DNA of 64,000 nt from Rhyzopertha dominica (Eukaryota; Arthropoda; Insecta; Coleoptera; Bostrichidae): contig QCXZ01000064.1 in assembly GCA_025024175.1 (NCBI GenBank), positions 11,842,001 to 11,906,000 on the forward strand, in the 5' to 3' direction. This document shows, piece by piece, positions 34,203 to 46,518 of this stretch (position 1 is its first letter; every line of letters begins with the position of its first letter). Position numbers and translations under genes: made by a program. Under the pieces are notes generated by a model that was not told the origin of the DNA, searched no databases, and saw only the letters and a list, made by a program, of their open reading frames with translations.

Positions 34203-35070
34203 CAGTGGCGGCTCCTTGGAGTAGGCAAGGTAGGCACCGCCTACCTCGCAATTTCAATCAACAATACCATAAAAAATAAATAATAATTAGCTAGAAATTT
34301 ATATTTATTTAATGCAATTCGTTTTTATACTAGTGTTTATTTAATATTTCATTTCAAGTTTACCCATACCGCTAAAAAATTACGAACCGCATTATTACGA
34401 CGAATGTTTAAATTAGGAATAGGCGGCACAATTTGACCAACTGAAATTCATTTGTATTTGTGTTCACGTCCTTCAGAATCTGCACCGTTAACGACCGCAG
34501 TTGACGGTTAACGTAGTAAAATCCTTGCGCATATAGATGCGTCTCAGACGGAATGATCGGTGGCCTACGACAAACTTTGTATGGACTCGGGCTATTTGCA
34601 TTGCGAATGAGGGTGATAGAGGTTTTAAATGACACCGGTAGATGGTAGCAACTTGCAAGTGAAAGATTTTTACATTTTTATCGTCTTATTTAAAATGAAA
34701 CATCATAATAATCATGCAATAGGAAGACGTGACATATGAATATGTTATATAAACTTTCAATATGCTCTGAACAGTTACAACACTGATAAGATTAAGTGCT
34801 CTATTATTTAAATTAAGTACTGTTTTACAAGTTTCGTTACTTTTTTAGCGTTTTTGAGCTTATTATAGTTTGAGTTTTGCTAAATTTTTTGTTTAACATT
34901 TGATTTGGAGAAATTTAAGGTCGCTTAGAGCAGAAAACGAATAAATGTGCGGTGGTATACGAATAAAAATAAATGATTGGCATGACCATTAAAATACACA
35001 TATACAATAATTATAATTGCTCATACTATATACGAGTATAAGGTACTTGGAAGGTCACGAGCCACCACTG
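34203..35070. mobile_element. hAT-type nonautonomous element between Nup62 and ATPsynB
   Basis: 868 bp. Left end CAGTGGCGGCTC, right end GAGCCACCACTG. Flanks gggtacat (34195-34202) and gtgtacat (35071-35078) match at 7 of 8 bases, the hAT duplication size. No transposase coding seen. Confidence 0.82.
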
Positions 35071-35563
35071 GTGTACATACTCAATTCATCTGCTAGAGGT
35101 CTGGGATAAAATAATATACAAACCATACGTTGAATATTATTCTCGCTATAAAAAACCTACTGAACCGAATTGTTGAAGTTATTGATATTTTCATATTGGT
35201 TTATTTACATTCATGTTTTTTGTCAGTTAGAACAATTATAGTTGTCAGTGTAAGAAAAAAATAAATTACATTTTTTTTTGCCATCAAAGCTTCTATTCCG
35301 ATTTATAAAGTATACATGGGTGCTCTCGAAATACACCGACAGTGTTTGATAGGTGATAGAAAACGCACTTTTAAAAACTTTTTTCAAATAAATAAATCTC
35401 CGAAAACCCTTTATTTTTGATATACAGGGTATTAAAATTGAATTTTTAAAAATGATTTTTCAAGACTATCCTGAACTATAAAAGATATCAGTTTCAAATT
35501 TAGTGGGAATCATAACGGCATAAGATACAATAAAAAAAAGTAATCGGGGCGTTTCCAAAGTAC

Positions 35564-35600
35564 CAGTGGCGTGCGCTGGGGTAATGCACACCTCTCTTTT
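35564..35600 (+). mobile_element. Solitary hAT-like left end
   Basis: CAGTGGCGTGCGCTGGGG matches the ends of the complete hAT-type elements in the window. No matching right end with the flank caaagtac was found. Confidence 0.4.
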
Positions 35601-35867
35601 TAAATAACTTTTAGGTGTGTAGATGTTTAGAGAAAACTAATACACTTTTGTTATAATTAATTAAATTTAAATAAAACATATCTCTGAAGTTTGCTGTAAA
35701 AAGACTCATTTGTCCCTATAAATAATTTTTTGATTGAAAAACACTACACCACCATTATTTTGTGATATCACAAAAATATTATTGAAACTGGCAATGCTTG
35801 AAATGTGATAGAAAATGCAATTTTAAAAACTTGTTTCGAATAAAAAAATTTCTGAAAATGCTGATAA

Positions 35868-36069
35868 CTGATAACACTTGAAAAGTAATGGACACACAAT
35901 TTTAAAAACCTTTTTCAAAAACACTTTGTTCTTGATATACAGGGTGTTGAAATTGAATTTAAAAAATGATTTTTTAAAATTAAATTTCAATACCTTGTAT
36001 ATCAAGAACAAAGTGTTTTTGAAAAAGGTTTTTAAAATTGTGTGTCCATTACTTTTCAAGTGTTATCAG
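35868..36069. repeat. Near-perfect palindrome, about 98-bp arms, loop of a few bases
   Basis: The left arm starts ctgataacacttgaaaag and the right arm ends cttttcaagtgttatcag. The arms match almost base for base to the centre at about 35968, with a few mismatches near the middle. The same unit occurs singly and diverged nearby (about 35340-35460 and 35795-35870), with an internal atatacagggtgt motif. Confidence 0.85.
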
Positions 36070-36829
36070 TTTCAATAACATTTTTTATATATAATAAAAA
36101 TAGATTTACGGGTCTTTGCTTATTTAAAAGTTAAAAGGCTGATTTAAAAATAGTGATGTTTTAGTTGTAAAAATAAATGATTAAAAAATTACTTTATTAT
36201 TTTGTTATGACCTACACAACTGTTCACATATGCTGCTATAGGTATAATATAAATGACCAGGCACAAAGCTAAATACTGAGAGGGCACACATACCAATCAG
36301 CAGAGTATCTAAGGAACCCTATCATTTCTGTTGCCGAGACTAGTAGTAGGTATGACTTTTAATTTTTTGCAACATTTTTTTTCTTTTATACCTAAAAAAC
36401 CTTTCTACGAAAAGGCCTATAATGCCTAACATACGTTTGTTGCATCCAATCTGTAAGCAAGTACACACATTCTCGTAATGTCGTAATGCAAACAATATTT
36501 GAGCTTCGCCCTAGTATTTACAAAATTGTTTCTTCAATGCTTTTTTAGGTTTAATAAATTTTTTTGAAGGTACCTATCTTAGAATGTAGTAAATAATAAA
36601 CAAAGCTCTTCCCTACTTATTCCGAATGGTATAAACGACTATATTAATTTTAATGCCTTTATTCATAAGTGCATAAATTAAATGTTTGTTTTGAGTGTAT
36701 CCTTGAAAATAAGAGATGTGTGAGAAATCATTTTAGGTTTGGCAACATCACAACGTTTGGAGGAATTCCAAATTCCAATATTGGTTCACATTTTGGGCTA
36801 ATATCACTTCGCTGCGTTACATAACTATG

Positions 36830-36951
36830 GCCATCCTTTTCTACGCGCTATCGCTGCCTAAATCTATCTTTGTCTTCTGTCATATTCTCGGGTTCGTTGC
36901 CTAGCTCGCACACTTGATCGAAGGCCCTAATTTTGGAAGAAACAGCTGAAA
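36830..36951 (+). promoter_or_regulatory. ATPsynB 5' flank and leader
   Basis: GC-richer, pyrimidine-rich DNA directly before the ATPsynB start, without a clear TATA box. Likely core promoter and short leader of a housekeeping gene; boundaries unknown. Confidence 0.35.
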
Positions 36952-36979
36952 ATGTTGCCTAGGGCTGCTATTTTATCAG
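36952..36979 (+). CDS. ATPsynB: ATPsynB exon 1 (start of presequence)
   Basis: ATG TTG CCT and so on gives MLPRAAILS plus one base; donor gtaatt at 36980. Too short to be found by ORF length, but its phase and the presequence character fit exon 2. Confidence 0.82.
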
Positions 36980-39900
36980 GTAATTCACTTGTTTTGTGTA
37001 CATGTATTTTATACACTATCTGCTAATTATGTATTGATTATTGTATCACTTGTTACACGTTTATGTAATCTGTGTTTTAAACCTATGTCCTCTAGGTCAG
37101 CAGGCAAAGGCCTTGATGGCTGTGGGCCTTCGTGCTACAAGCACAACCGCAGCCAACTCTGCTGCCGCAGCTCAAGAAACATCTAGTGTTCCACGACCAG
37201 TAAGTTCAGCTAAGCGTACATTCCATTTCATATAATATGTCACATATTAGGTAAGGCAAGAACCTGGCAAAGTAAGGCTTGGGTTTGTGCCTGAAGAATG
37301 GTTTACATTCTTTTACAAGAAGACTGGTGTAACGGGTCCCTACACATTCTTCGTGACCTTAGGGACTTACTTGGTCAGCAAAGAAATTTATGTTATGGAA
37401 CATGAGTACTACAACGGTCTTTCGTTCCTTATTATGTGGATCTATGGTGTGAAGAAGTTTGGGCCAGCTATTTCCAAATACCTTGATAAGGAAGTTGACG
37501 TAAGTATAATCAGAATAATAGAAGACGGACAATCTATATAATTACACTAGCTCAAATAATGATATTTGCATATAAACCTTCTTTGGCTTTTATTTAATGA
37601 TATAGTACTGTGTAAAAAGTTTTCTTATTTTTACTTTACTTAGCTGTGCACCTTCTTATTGTTCATTAATGCACCATATCATTTCAGGGAGTTACATTAT
37701 CACTTAAGAAGTTGCCGTAAAGCTGATTTGTGTGGATGCATTATATCTTGAAATTTCTTGAGTGTAAATTCTTGATGCTAACAAATTAACTGCAGATTTG
37801 CCAACATCTAAAGTGATAATAAAAGAGCAGAAAAACACCCTGGCTTAAAATAATAAATCTTGCTAAGAAAATCACCTAAGGACGCTTCTGTGATTTCTTG
37901 AAATTAAAAAAATGGTTTTTAAAATAACTTGTAGATGGTAATTTCAGACTATTAACAGTGTTACATTAAATTAAGAAAATTATTATTGCATTTTATTGTG
38001 CAAAATTTTTACTTATACCATTCTGTTTAAACTTAGGGGTATACATAGGGTAACCAAACAGACCTATAACTACACCAGACTTAAGATACAAGGAACAGAT
38101 TGGACAATTGATGAGGTTGGGGATATCAAACATCTAGGTATTAATATAGTCAAATATCTCAAATGGGACAAACATGTTAGAAAACTTAGTAATAATATCT
38201 GTAAACTAATACACAAATTTTACACTTTAAGAGAAATTCTTAGTCCAAAATTACTAGTAATAATCTACAAAACAACAGTAGAATCTCTAATTAATTATGG
38301 TATTGTGGTGTGGGGAGGTTTGGGTGGAAGTTGCTTGTGGCAGCTGAACGTCACATAAAACTATATACTAAAATTATTTACATGCGCAGCAGATATTTTC
38401 CAACGGATTGTCTGTACAAGTGTATCTCATTGGTGACTTACGATTAATAATAAATATCTTTGTATGACGCACACACAGATGTTTACTCATCTATATTTAA
38501 AAATAGTAATGTAATAGTAATGAAGCAATAATATTACCTGCTGTTTATTATACTAAATATACAAAAAAAATTTCCATTAAATATTTCAAAAATTAGTCAT
38601 CAAAAATATTTTTTAAGGTATTTTTTTGGAATTATGGAATTTGTTGTGTTCTGTAAAATAAGAAAAGCTCCATGGCTCTATAACTTTTAGTTTAAAAAGC
38701 TATTGCACATTTTCACATTGCAATATTCACCTTTATCATAAAATTTTGAGTAACTGCGTACCAATGCATTTTAGATCTCACGTTTATGTAATATAATAAA
38801 GAGGCACAAAAATTTATATTAAAAAGTAGGGTGTAAGTGTTATCTGTACAATGGTAGTTGACCATCTTTGAATACAAATTTAGATGTAGTACTCAAAATT
38901 CTAATAGATTCTTGTATGAAACATTTTTTTGTATTTTCAATGATTATGGAATTATGAAAAAAATATGTTCACTTGGCCCACTCTTTAGAATGACTGTTTC
39001 CAGTGTATAAAATTAATTACATAATAACTTAATGGTTTTTTTTGTTTGTGGGACAGTCTCTTTCCCTTCGTCAAAAATTTGAAAATCTTGCTTAACTTTT
39101 GTTCAGTATGTTTTACAATATCACAAAGCTGTTTAATCACTTATTAGTAATATATGAAAACAGTTATCTAACACTAACAAAACCCTGGATAACACTGGAG
39201 ATTGTTGCACCATTCAATATTTGTTGACCAGATTCATAGTTCAGTTGCAAACTAAGTTTTATACTATATCATGGCTTCACCTTCCCAGTTTTAACCTTTT
39301 TAAGCACAAAAAAACTTCTTGGAAATGTCCATGTCCTCAAGGACCATCTATGAGAATTGATATACAGATACAGGGTGTTTCAAAATTAACTTTAGAAACT
39401 TTACAAATGTATTTCTCATGGACAAACTGTAAAAATATAAGTAAGCACATGCGCGTACTTGCTTTGTCTCACAATTGCAACCCCAGAAATGTTTTTGTTC
39501 AGTAGCTCTAGGCTTGATCATTCAAATTGTGAAATTTTATAAATTCACTACAAACATTATGAAGAGTAGTACAAATGAAAAGAAGACTAGATACTCACAT
39601 GTTTATTAAATATTTTAAAATTATGCATCTGCAGATTTTTTTTCGAAAAAAGAATAGTGCCCTCTGCAAATGGGTGAAAGTCTTTTTTTAATGGCATACA
39701 TTGGAACATGTTACATTGCTCTTGAGTGTAGAGTCTGCATATACATTTTGGTAAACTAATTTTATGAGATCCTGTATAAAATAATTTTATAAAACCATTT
39801 TATATCACATAATACTACTACCTTTGCATGTTTTGTGAGGTAATGAAGTTGGTGCGACCAAAATTCACAATTAAATAAATTTTAAATTTAATTATGTATT

Positions 39901-40279
39901 TTGAATTTTATTCTAGCAATATGAAGCGTCTTGGAATGAAAACCGTGTTAATGAAAGAAACGCTTTACAAGACGCCATCAAACATGAGGAGAAGACTCAG
40001 TGGAGTTTGGAAGGTCAGAAGATACTAGTAGATGCAAAACGTGAAAATGTGGCCTTACAGCTCGAGGCCGCTTACCGTGAGAGACTCATGAGAGCTTATA
40101 CTGCTGTAAAGCAGCGTCTTGACTACCAAGCTGAGAAGCAAGAAGTAGAACGTCGATTTGTACAGAGGAACCTGGTAGACTATGTGGTGAGGAAGGTTAG
40201 GAGCGCAATCACACCTGAACAGGAAAAGCAGAATATCGATAAGTGCATTGCTGACCTGGCAGGTTTAGCCAAAGCTTAA
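36952..40279 (+). CDS. ATPsynB: Mitochondrial ATP synthase subunit b (F0 peripheral stalk), complete
   Basis: Subunit b of mitochondrial F1F0 ATP synthase, which anchors the peripheral stalk in the inner membrane. Four exons: 36952-36979, 37096-37199, 37251-37499 and 39917-40279. Borders are GT-AG, phases agree, and they give 247 codons plus TAA, close to the usual insect length (about 240). Residues 1-44 look like a mitochondrial presequence (MLPRAAILSG, then Ala/Ser/Thr-rich with few acids). Residues 45-127 hold VPEEWFTFFYKKTGVTGPY and two hydrophobic helices (around FFVTLGTYLVSKEIYV and LSFLIMWIYGVKKFG). The last 120 residues are a long charged helix with RLMRAYTAVKQRLDYQ and RNLVDYVVRKV. 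An in-frame TAA at 36928-36930 precedes the start codon. It lies 3.3 kb downstream of Nup62 on the same strand; the spacer is transposon debris. Confidence 0.97.
37096..37199 (+). CDS. ATPsynB: ATPsynB exon 2 (presequence)
   Basis: Acceptor tcctctag ends at 37095; donor gtaagt at 37200, phase 0. Encodes QQAKALMAVGLRATSTT and an alanine-rich stretch. Confidence 0.9.
37251..37499 (+). CDS. ATPsynB: ATPsynB exon 3 (membrane region)
   Basis: Acceptor catattag ends at 37250, after a 51-bp intron; donor gtaagt at 37500, phase 0. Encodes 83 residues including both hydrophobic helices. Confidence 0.96.
37996..38440 (+). mobile_element. LINE reverse-transcriptase C-terminal fragment in ATPsynB intron 3
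   Basis: An open + frame gives VGDIKHLGINIVKYLKWDKH, IYKTTVESLINYGIVVWGG and, after a frame change, YMRSRYFPTDCLYKCI, the thumb/C-terminal part of CR1/L2-like reverse transcriptases. 5'-truncated, no catalytic core. Confidence 0.68.
39917..40279 (+). CDS. ATPsynB: ATPsynB exon 4 (stalk helix, stop)
   Basis: Acceptor attctag ends at 39916. Encodes 120 residues starting QYEASWNENRVNERN and ending LAGLAKA, then TAA. The preceding 2.4-kb intron contains a LINE fragment. Confidence 0.97.
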   Translation, partial: QYEASWNENRVNERNALQDAIKHEEKTQWSLEGQKILVDAKRENVALQLEAAYRERLMRAYTAVKQRLDYQAEKQEVERRFVQRNLVDYVVRKVRSAITPEQEKQNIDKCIADLAGLAKA

Positions 40280-40410
40280 AGCAATGCAGTAATATTAAGC
40301 AGGTATAGAAATCTTACATTTGCAATGATGTTTTAAATTAATTGGTGCCCGCTATTGTAATATACATTACTTGGTTTTTCTTTTATTTATACATTATACA
40401 GGTGATTATC

Positions 40411-40416
40411 AATAAA
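40411..40416 (+). terminator. Polyadenylation signal of ATPsynB
   Basis: AATAAA 132 bases after the stop codon. Confidence 0.7.
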
Positions 40417-40599
40417 AGAATGGAACTACACTGTTCTGGTTTCTTTTAAGCCTTGATGATCTAGGTGGTTACATAAAGTAACATGATTTACTCCAGGTTT
40501 TTAACTTTGATACAGGTTACCAACTTGGAACACAAAATTAGCCTATCCAGAATGCTGTCAAAAATGGCGGCTGGATGACAAACATAACCTAAATTACGT

Positions 40600-40765
40600 A
40601 GAGGTGGGTCGGTCGCGAACGAACTGTTAAAAAGAATGGCTCTCGGGTGAGAACTGTGCAAACTGGTTCGTGACATTGAAAGTTCATTGTCGCGAACGAA
40701 CAGCTGTTATTTCAGTTCGCGAATGAACTATTGAAACGAATAACTAGGGCTGCCATCTCTAAAAC
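40600..40765. repeat. Short repeat with multiple gcgaacgaac motifs
   Basis: tcgcgaacgaactgtt, gttcgtgac, tcgcgaacgaacagct and gttcgcgaatgaact occur within 150 bases in both orientations, like a small MITE. Ends and target duplication not resolved. Confidence 0.4.
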
Positions 40766-40946
40766 CTGCCCCCCAGGACCGGAAGCGTAAGTTCCCCGGA
40801 TTTTGGAGCTTTCACCCCGGACATTTCAATACTTTTTTCATTCGCTTACATCTTGATTATATTTTACTCCGTACTTGATGTTTAATCTTTCTTGTGATGG
40901 CAAGTGAGTAATTTTGCTTTATTTTTTAACCTTCAGGTATTAAATA

Positions 40947-41520
40947 AAAAACCGCTGCAAATTGAATCAATACCTCCACATCCAATTGTCCAAATTACAT
41001 TTACGTTTTTATTTCATATACTATACGATTAGTAATCAGGTTTTGAGCACTTTTTCTAAGACAAACCGTCCTCGTGATATTAGCAAAAATATATAAATTT
41101 TTAAAATCAGGTTTTTTCCAAATAACTCGAGAATTATTAACTTAACAAAAAAATTACAAGAGCGCTTTCTCATGAGAAATTTGATTTTCTATATAATACC
41201 AAAATTTAAAAAAATTGTACGAGCAGGGTCCAAAATAGGTTTTTTTGGAAATATTTCGAAAATGTCAGAATTTTGGATAAATTTACTAATAAACTTTTTG
41301 TGAGAAATTTTATTTCCTATCTGATGGCATTTTCATTGTTTGAATATATTAAATATATTCGGAGATATTTAGGAAAAACCGTTTTTTTTAAGTGATGCTT
41401 TTTTGGTAATATCTTCTAAGCAGTTTGCTGTACCGAAAATTTATAAGAACTAATAATACTCGCAGTTATAATCACACACTAAAACGAAAAAAATAAAAAT
41501 TTGCAAGAAGGGTAGTTAAA
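40947..41520 (+). repeat. Copy 3 of the five-copy 0.8-kb repeat (3'-truncated)
   Basis: Begins aaaaaccgctgcaaattgaa like the full copy, continues through the catgagaaatttgattttc block and the gctgtaccgaaaatttat block, and stops at ttgcaagaagggtag (41520). Confidence 0.85.
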
Positions 41521-41524
41521 GTAT

Positions 41525-42060
41525 CTTCTGACATTAAGATAATGAATATTTTTTGTTCTAGGATGTAATTTAGTTATTAGGTGAGTAGGATTAAAAGTAC
41601 ATAATTTAGAATAGTGAAGGCATCCACAACCTGCAGGCAAACCGTACAAGGGAATTCTGTATCTTTTGGAGCATCTAGAATTATATTTTGTAATGTATGG
41701 ACTATATACCAAATTACAATAATAAATGTCAGACATTACCTATGATTCGGATAAGATGTGTTTCCATCTAGAGTTTAATATTCCACTGCTTTCATACAGA
41801 AACTTTAAACTAGAATAAACTTTTTCAAAATATGATTAACATAGGTTTTCAACTTCACATTGGTGTCTAGATGAACCCTAAAATAGGAGTTTCACTGTCA
41901 ATACTTATCTGACTTTTGTATTGTAAGCAGCCTTTTCTACCAAATACTATTACTTTAGATTTATTAGAGTTAAGGGATAAGCAGCATTCTTTTGAAATAT
42001 TTAAGAGATCTAAATCATTATTTATGGCATATTGAATGTAGTGCATGTATAGGTGCAATT
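41525..42060 (-). mobile_element. LINE reverse-transcriptase fragment
   Basis: Minus strand pieces: NDLDLLNISKECCLSLNSNK with SKVIVFGRK (41940-42030), and after a break NLVYSPYITKYNSRCSKRYR with FNPTHLI (41600-41715). These match the region after the YxDD motif and the C terminus of Jockey/CR1-type elements. Catalytic core absent. Confidence 0.62.
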
Positions 42061-42814
42061 TTTACTTTAGTAAAATCCAACAATACTAAAATTGTGAACC
42101 GATATCTGTCAATAAGAGATGCTATTATAATCTCTTATGTTGTTATGTCATGAATAAAGCGGCGGTGCAACTATGCTAGTACCTGAAACTAGGTCTTGAA
42201 TTTAACTATACAAAACTTCTCCATTATCTTAGCAAAGTTAGCAGAATATACACAGTATTCATAGATTTCCGAGATACTCTGGAGAATTTTATTTGAGGCA
42301 ATGCTCTGTTACAGAGCAGCATGCAGTAAGCCATGAACTTTTTTGAGACTTCAAACAAGCACTGTAGACTGTACTCGTAATTTCGTAATTGTATAGGTAC
42401 AGTAATCTGTTTTAGTGAATGATTTCTATAGATGTACCAACGCTTGTGTTGACTAATATTCCCGCAGTCATAATCGAAAAAAATTGCGAATAATTGAATG
42501 AAAAAAATATTTACTGATACGCGTAAGGGGTTCGAAAACTGCGGACTTCCTACCTAATTTCTTTTATTCAAACACTTATATCGAAATGTACCTACACTAA
42601 ATCTAAATACAAGTAGTTCTCAAAACACCATACTAATTAAAACGCTACTCTAATTCAGTAAACCACCACTCAGCACTATACTGTACACACTAGCACTAAA
42701 AACACTGAAACACCTTTGAAATTCATAACTTCCCTCGTGCTCTTTTCGTCGGATTATTTATACCACTTGTTGAAAATTGCAGACGTGCAGTGAGCACTTG
42801 AGCAGTGACCCTAT

Positions 42815-42968
42815 GGGCCGGTTCCTACTCTTTTTGTTAAAGTTGGTGTTAGGTAAAATCAACCCAGTAACCATGCCAACACCTTAAATTTGGGTATGTA
42901 GTATGTGATTGGTTTAAGATTTAAAAATACAGTTGATTTTAGCTTAAATAGAGAAGAGAAACCGGTCC
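42815..42968. mobile_element. Small MITE with GGGCCGGTT ends
   Basis: 154 bp. Left gggccggttcctactct, right end read in reverse ggaccggtttctcttct; inner similarity includes gttgattttagc/aaatcaac. Target duplication unclear. Confidence 0.5.
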
Positions 42969-43429
42969 AATAAGCTTATACAGTCACTCTATATACTTTA
43001 TAAGCGTATACACTATACAGCCCAGAAGACATCTCATTGTGTAGTGTCGCTGTAGAAATTTCGCAAACATTCCATACATCCTGCCATCTCTCCGTTGCTG
43101 GGATCTACCTAATGAATTGCAGTGTCCTATTACCACCACATTTGCACACCTGCAGTTCTGGTAAATAGATGCCGCTGGGTGGGCTCACATTATCCGCTGG
43201 CACGTAGAAAATAGCAATACTTTTGACATTTTCCATTAAGGTTTGGGGTATGAATACCCCACTCGTGGAGGGTGGAGATATTGGTAGTTTGGGGGATCGC
43301 CGTAAGTTAATACATGGGCGACATACACCGCTACAAAACGGCAAATGTCAAGAATTACTCATTTCATTAGAAATACGAAGTGATCCTCAAAAAGAATTTA
43401 TGCTTCGCATATGCTATTTTTTTTCTGTA

Positions 43430-43768
43430 ATCGTTTGCTGCACCGAAAATTTATAGGGGCGAAAAATAGTCGCAATTAAACTACTAATCACATACTAAAA
43501 GGAAAAAAAAATAAAAATTTGCAAAAAGGGGCAGATACCCCCCAATTTCACCCTCTTCGCTATACCCTACTTACCCCAAAAACAATAGGTAGCTTTGGGT
43601 AGTTGTGATTTATATGCATGCTAAGTTTCAAGTTCATATGTTAGACCTTCGACACAGACAAGAAATTTTTTGCGTTCAATATTTGATTTTGGACGTTTTC
43701 GAGCATTTTAAAACGATTGAGAAAATAAAAATGTTCGACATTTTTTTCGTGATACAGTACTTCCTGTT
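43430..43768 (+). repeat. Copy 4 of the five-copy 0.8-kb repeat (5'-truncated)
   Basis: Starts at gtttgctgcaccgaaaattt and ends with the gtgatacagtacttcc terminus. Retains the poly-A/ccccc and gattgagaaaataaaaa blocks. Confidence 0.85.
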
Positions 43769-44251
43769 GGAGGTTAATCAAATAGGTGCGCCATGAAAAC
43801 AAAATAAAAAAATGTTAATGTGTTGAAGTTAATGAAATACAATTGTCAGTACAGGAATATTTCCAGTCTACGTCTCATTGTATTATATTAATAATCTCGT
43901 ACCAACGATTATCGACCTCTAACATTTCCCATCCATTGGATGTAATTATCGATTTTTTTTCGATGATCCAGTGCTATTTATTACTATTATTTGATGGACA
44001 GGCCGATAATAAAAAATAATTTATTTTGTATTAATATTGAACGTACAATATTATTACAAATATTGGAAACATTGTTTCTTCGAAGCGATTCATCGCGATT
44101 TTAACTGACGTTCATTTACAAATACAAAACATCATTGCTATAACTGTTATTGTTAAATCGTGGCTCTAGATTTTTCATTATTTTGTTGTGTTGATCCCAG
44201 TCGAAACACCGAAGTAATTATATCACCTCGTCAAGGGGTATACTGGCAGGT

Positions 44252-44464
44252 AATATCCCTAGTGCATCAAATTTTTTCGGAAAAATTCAGATAAACGAGT
44301 TTCTATGGTATTTGTTTGAATAGCATGAGCGCTAGTTGTTTTAAAATCCCAATTCGAAGACGAGGACTTTTCAACTAGCGCGAATGCTATTTTTTAAACA
44401 AATGGTTTAGAAACCAGTTTTTTCGAATTTTTCCATAGAAAAAATTAAATGCACGAGGATATTT
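44252..44464. repeat. Foldback sequence, about 90-bp arms
   Basis: The left arm (44252-44338) runs from aatatccctagtgcatc to tgagcgctagttg; the right arm (44372-44464) is its imperfect reverse complement, starting caactagcgcgaatgc. The loop is 33 bp. MITE-like, no clear target duplication. Confidence 0.65.
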
Positions 44465-44937
44465 GGTAAGATTATTTCCTGATTTAGTACATAGAAACCA
44501 TAAAATTTGAGTTTACAAGGTATAAGTTGTCAAACCTGGACGGCAGTTATCAGTTTTTTCCTGGCTAAACTGCTGATAGCTAATGTCAAAATAATTTCCC
44601 ACTTGAAAATTAATATAACCAACAAATTCTTGTCACTGATTGGTTAAAATTGACAGGAAGGAAATAATAACTATCAATACGCTGTAGCTAGGTAAAATTC
44701 TGAATTACTATTGGCTTATCTTGTAATGAATATCTGGTTGAACATAACGCGAAAAAAGTAATTCGTATTAAAAGTCCTAAAACGCATCCTTTGTATAGAT
44801 ATAAAGATTAAAAGTTCATATAGGAACTATGATAATACTAATGCACTTTCTAGACTTCCTAGGTAGTTAAATTACACAGTATCCGGACGCGCGCTCAGGT
44901 AGGAAACAATACAAACATCAGTGTTATTACTACAAAC

Positions 44938-45754
44938 CAGTGGCGGCTGGTGGCATTTTTGTCTGGGGGGGGACGCTGATTGAATAATACAAAAAGTATT
45001 TACTATTTAAATACTTTTCCTTTGATTTCTTAAAAAATGTCCAGTTATCATCACCACCAAACAATAAACAAAAAAAACAAAAAAACGCATTTGTCTTCTC
45101 ATCCGAGCAACTATGAAGTCTTTTCATAAACAATTGCATCAAACTTTCTTGTAAATCCTTTTCGCAACTGGGTTGTACCTACTTGATTTAAATTTAATAC
45201 AGGCACAGGGCGTTTCGTTTTCCTCAATGTTTACTTTGTCCGCCAAACTCAGAGAACTGAAGTTTCATTTAATTAAAATCACACACCCTTATTTTTTGTC
45301 TTGAACACAATTTTCCACAAAAAAAATACCTGTACGTACGCTTAATCGCTCACGTTCGGGTGCATTATTTGCAGGAATGCGCGATCGTGTCTCGGGCTGA
45401 ACGAACTAAGCCCGAAATTCCACTTAGAATCGCGTGTCGCCGCGTGCCATTTCCATCGCACTGGCCACAGAACATTGCATTGGCATCGAAACGCTTTGGG
45501 CTTGCAGGAAATCAACCCGCCCGGCAGCGGCGGTGAATCAGATGGCTTGCAGGTTCCCGCAATGCAGGCGCTGAACGCAAATCTACATAAGATTGTAAAT
45601 TAAATACCTATGGGTAATAACTAATAATGGGTATATTAGATCATTAGATGTAAATGTAAATAAATGTTTTAATTTAATTGAATTTGATGTATGTACCTAG
45701 TCATTTGCGTTGGGAGGGCGGCGCCCCGCAGCTCTCCCTCACCAGCCGCCACTG
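44938..45754. mobile_element. hAT-type nonautonomous element, perfect 8-bp duplication
   Basis: 817 bp. Ends CAGTGGCGGCTGGTG and CACCAGCCGCCACTG are perfect 15-bp inverted repeats. Flanked by ctacaaac at 44930-44937 and 45755-45762. A C/G-rich run follows the left end. No transposase recognised. Confidence 0.9.
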
Positions 45755-46000
45755 CTACAAACCTAAACGCTTCTCCGTGGAGTTGGTTATCTGTCTTATT
45801 ACTTATATTCATTACATATACACATTTCAATATAATTACGTGAGCGGACCACAGTCACGGGCCGCACGCTAGCATTTGTTCGCTCACTCTATTATCGTTG
45901 ACTGAATAATGAATATTCAGACAACGCTATTATCATTGTTTAAGAATAGGATAGTTATTCAACCTAGTGTTAGTTAGGGCAAAGTATGAACAGAGGGCGT

Positions 46001-46290
46001 GCTATTTATAAGTCGCTTCCCGCCTATTCCTTTTAATTTCAAACGATGTTGCCGGGAAGACGCTGCAGCGCACAGCGCATGCGTTACAACCGAACTTGCC
46101 GGATAGCGCGGCGCGTTGCCTTCGTTTCATTTCTGTTTGGTTTTTCGGCAGTGAATATTTAGTGTTTTCTTTTCACGTGATCGTTTGTGGCTTTTTTATT
46201 TAATTATCGCCGTTAACAGTGTGGTATTTTGTTTTAAATCTGTACTTTACCGTGTGAAACGCAGCGCTGTTGTTATTTATAGCAAAGGTG
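46001..46290 (+). promoter_or_regulatory. Candidate promoter and 5' untranslated exon of the THAP-like locus
   Basis: A TATA-like sequence (gctatttataag) starts at about 46001, followed by 250 bases clearly richer in GC than the surroundings, with several CpG. A possible donor (caaag|gtgtat) is at about 46287. Splicing from there to the acceptor at 46518 would place an untranslated exon in front of the THAP ATG. This is inference from composition and position only. Confidence 0.3.
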
Positions 46291-46518
46291 TATTCTCCAA
46301 AAGATGAGTATCTGCAGTTTTTTTCAAAACTGTTATAATTTTTACTTACGCGCTAGAATTGTTTATACAACTAAGTGTATATATTTGAATTGAATTGAAT
46401 TAAAAGTACTTAAACATAACATAATTACATAAACAATAATTAATGATATATTGTAACTATTGTAATGGAATTACTTGAACTGCATTGATGTTAAAAATAA
46501 TTGTAATCATAATTACAG

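Noticed and set aside
35823..36078. Two nearly identical 66-78-codon frames on opposite strands
   Set aside because: They arise from the palindrome reading the same on both strands; low-complexity Phe/Lys-rich sequence, no protein match.
43105..43344. 79-codon minus-strand frame with many Pro and Ser
   Set aside because: No recognised domain, no splice context, and a competing frame on the other strand; probably old repeat DNA.
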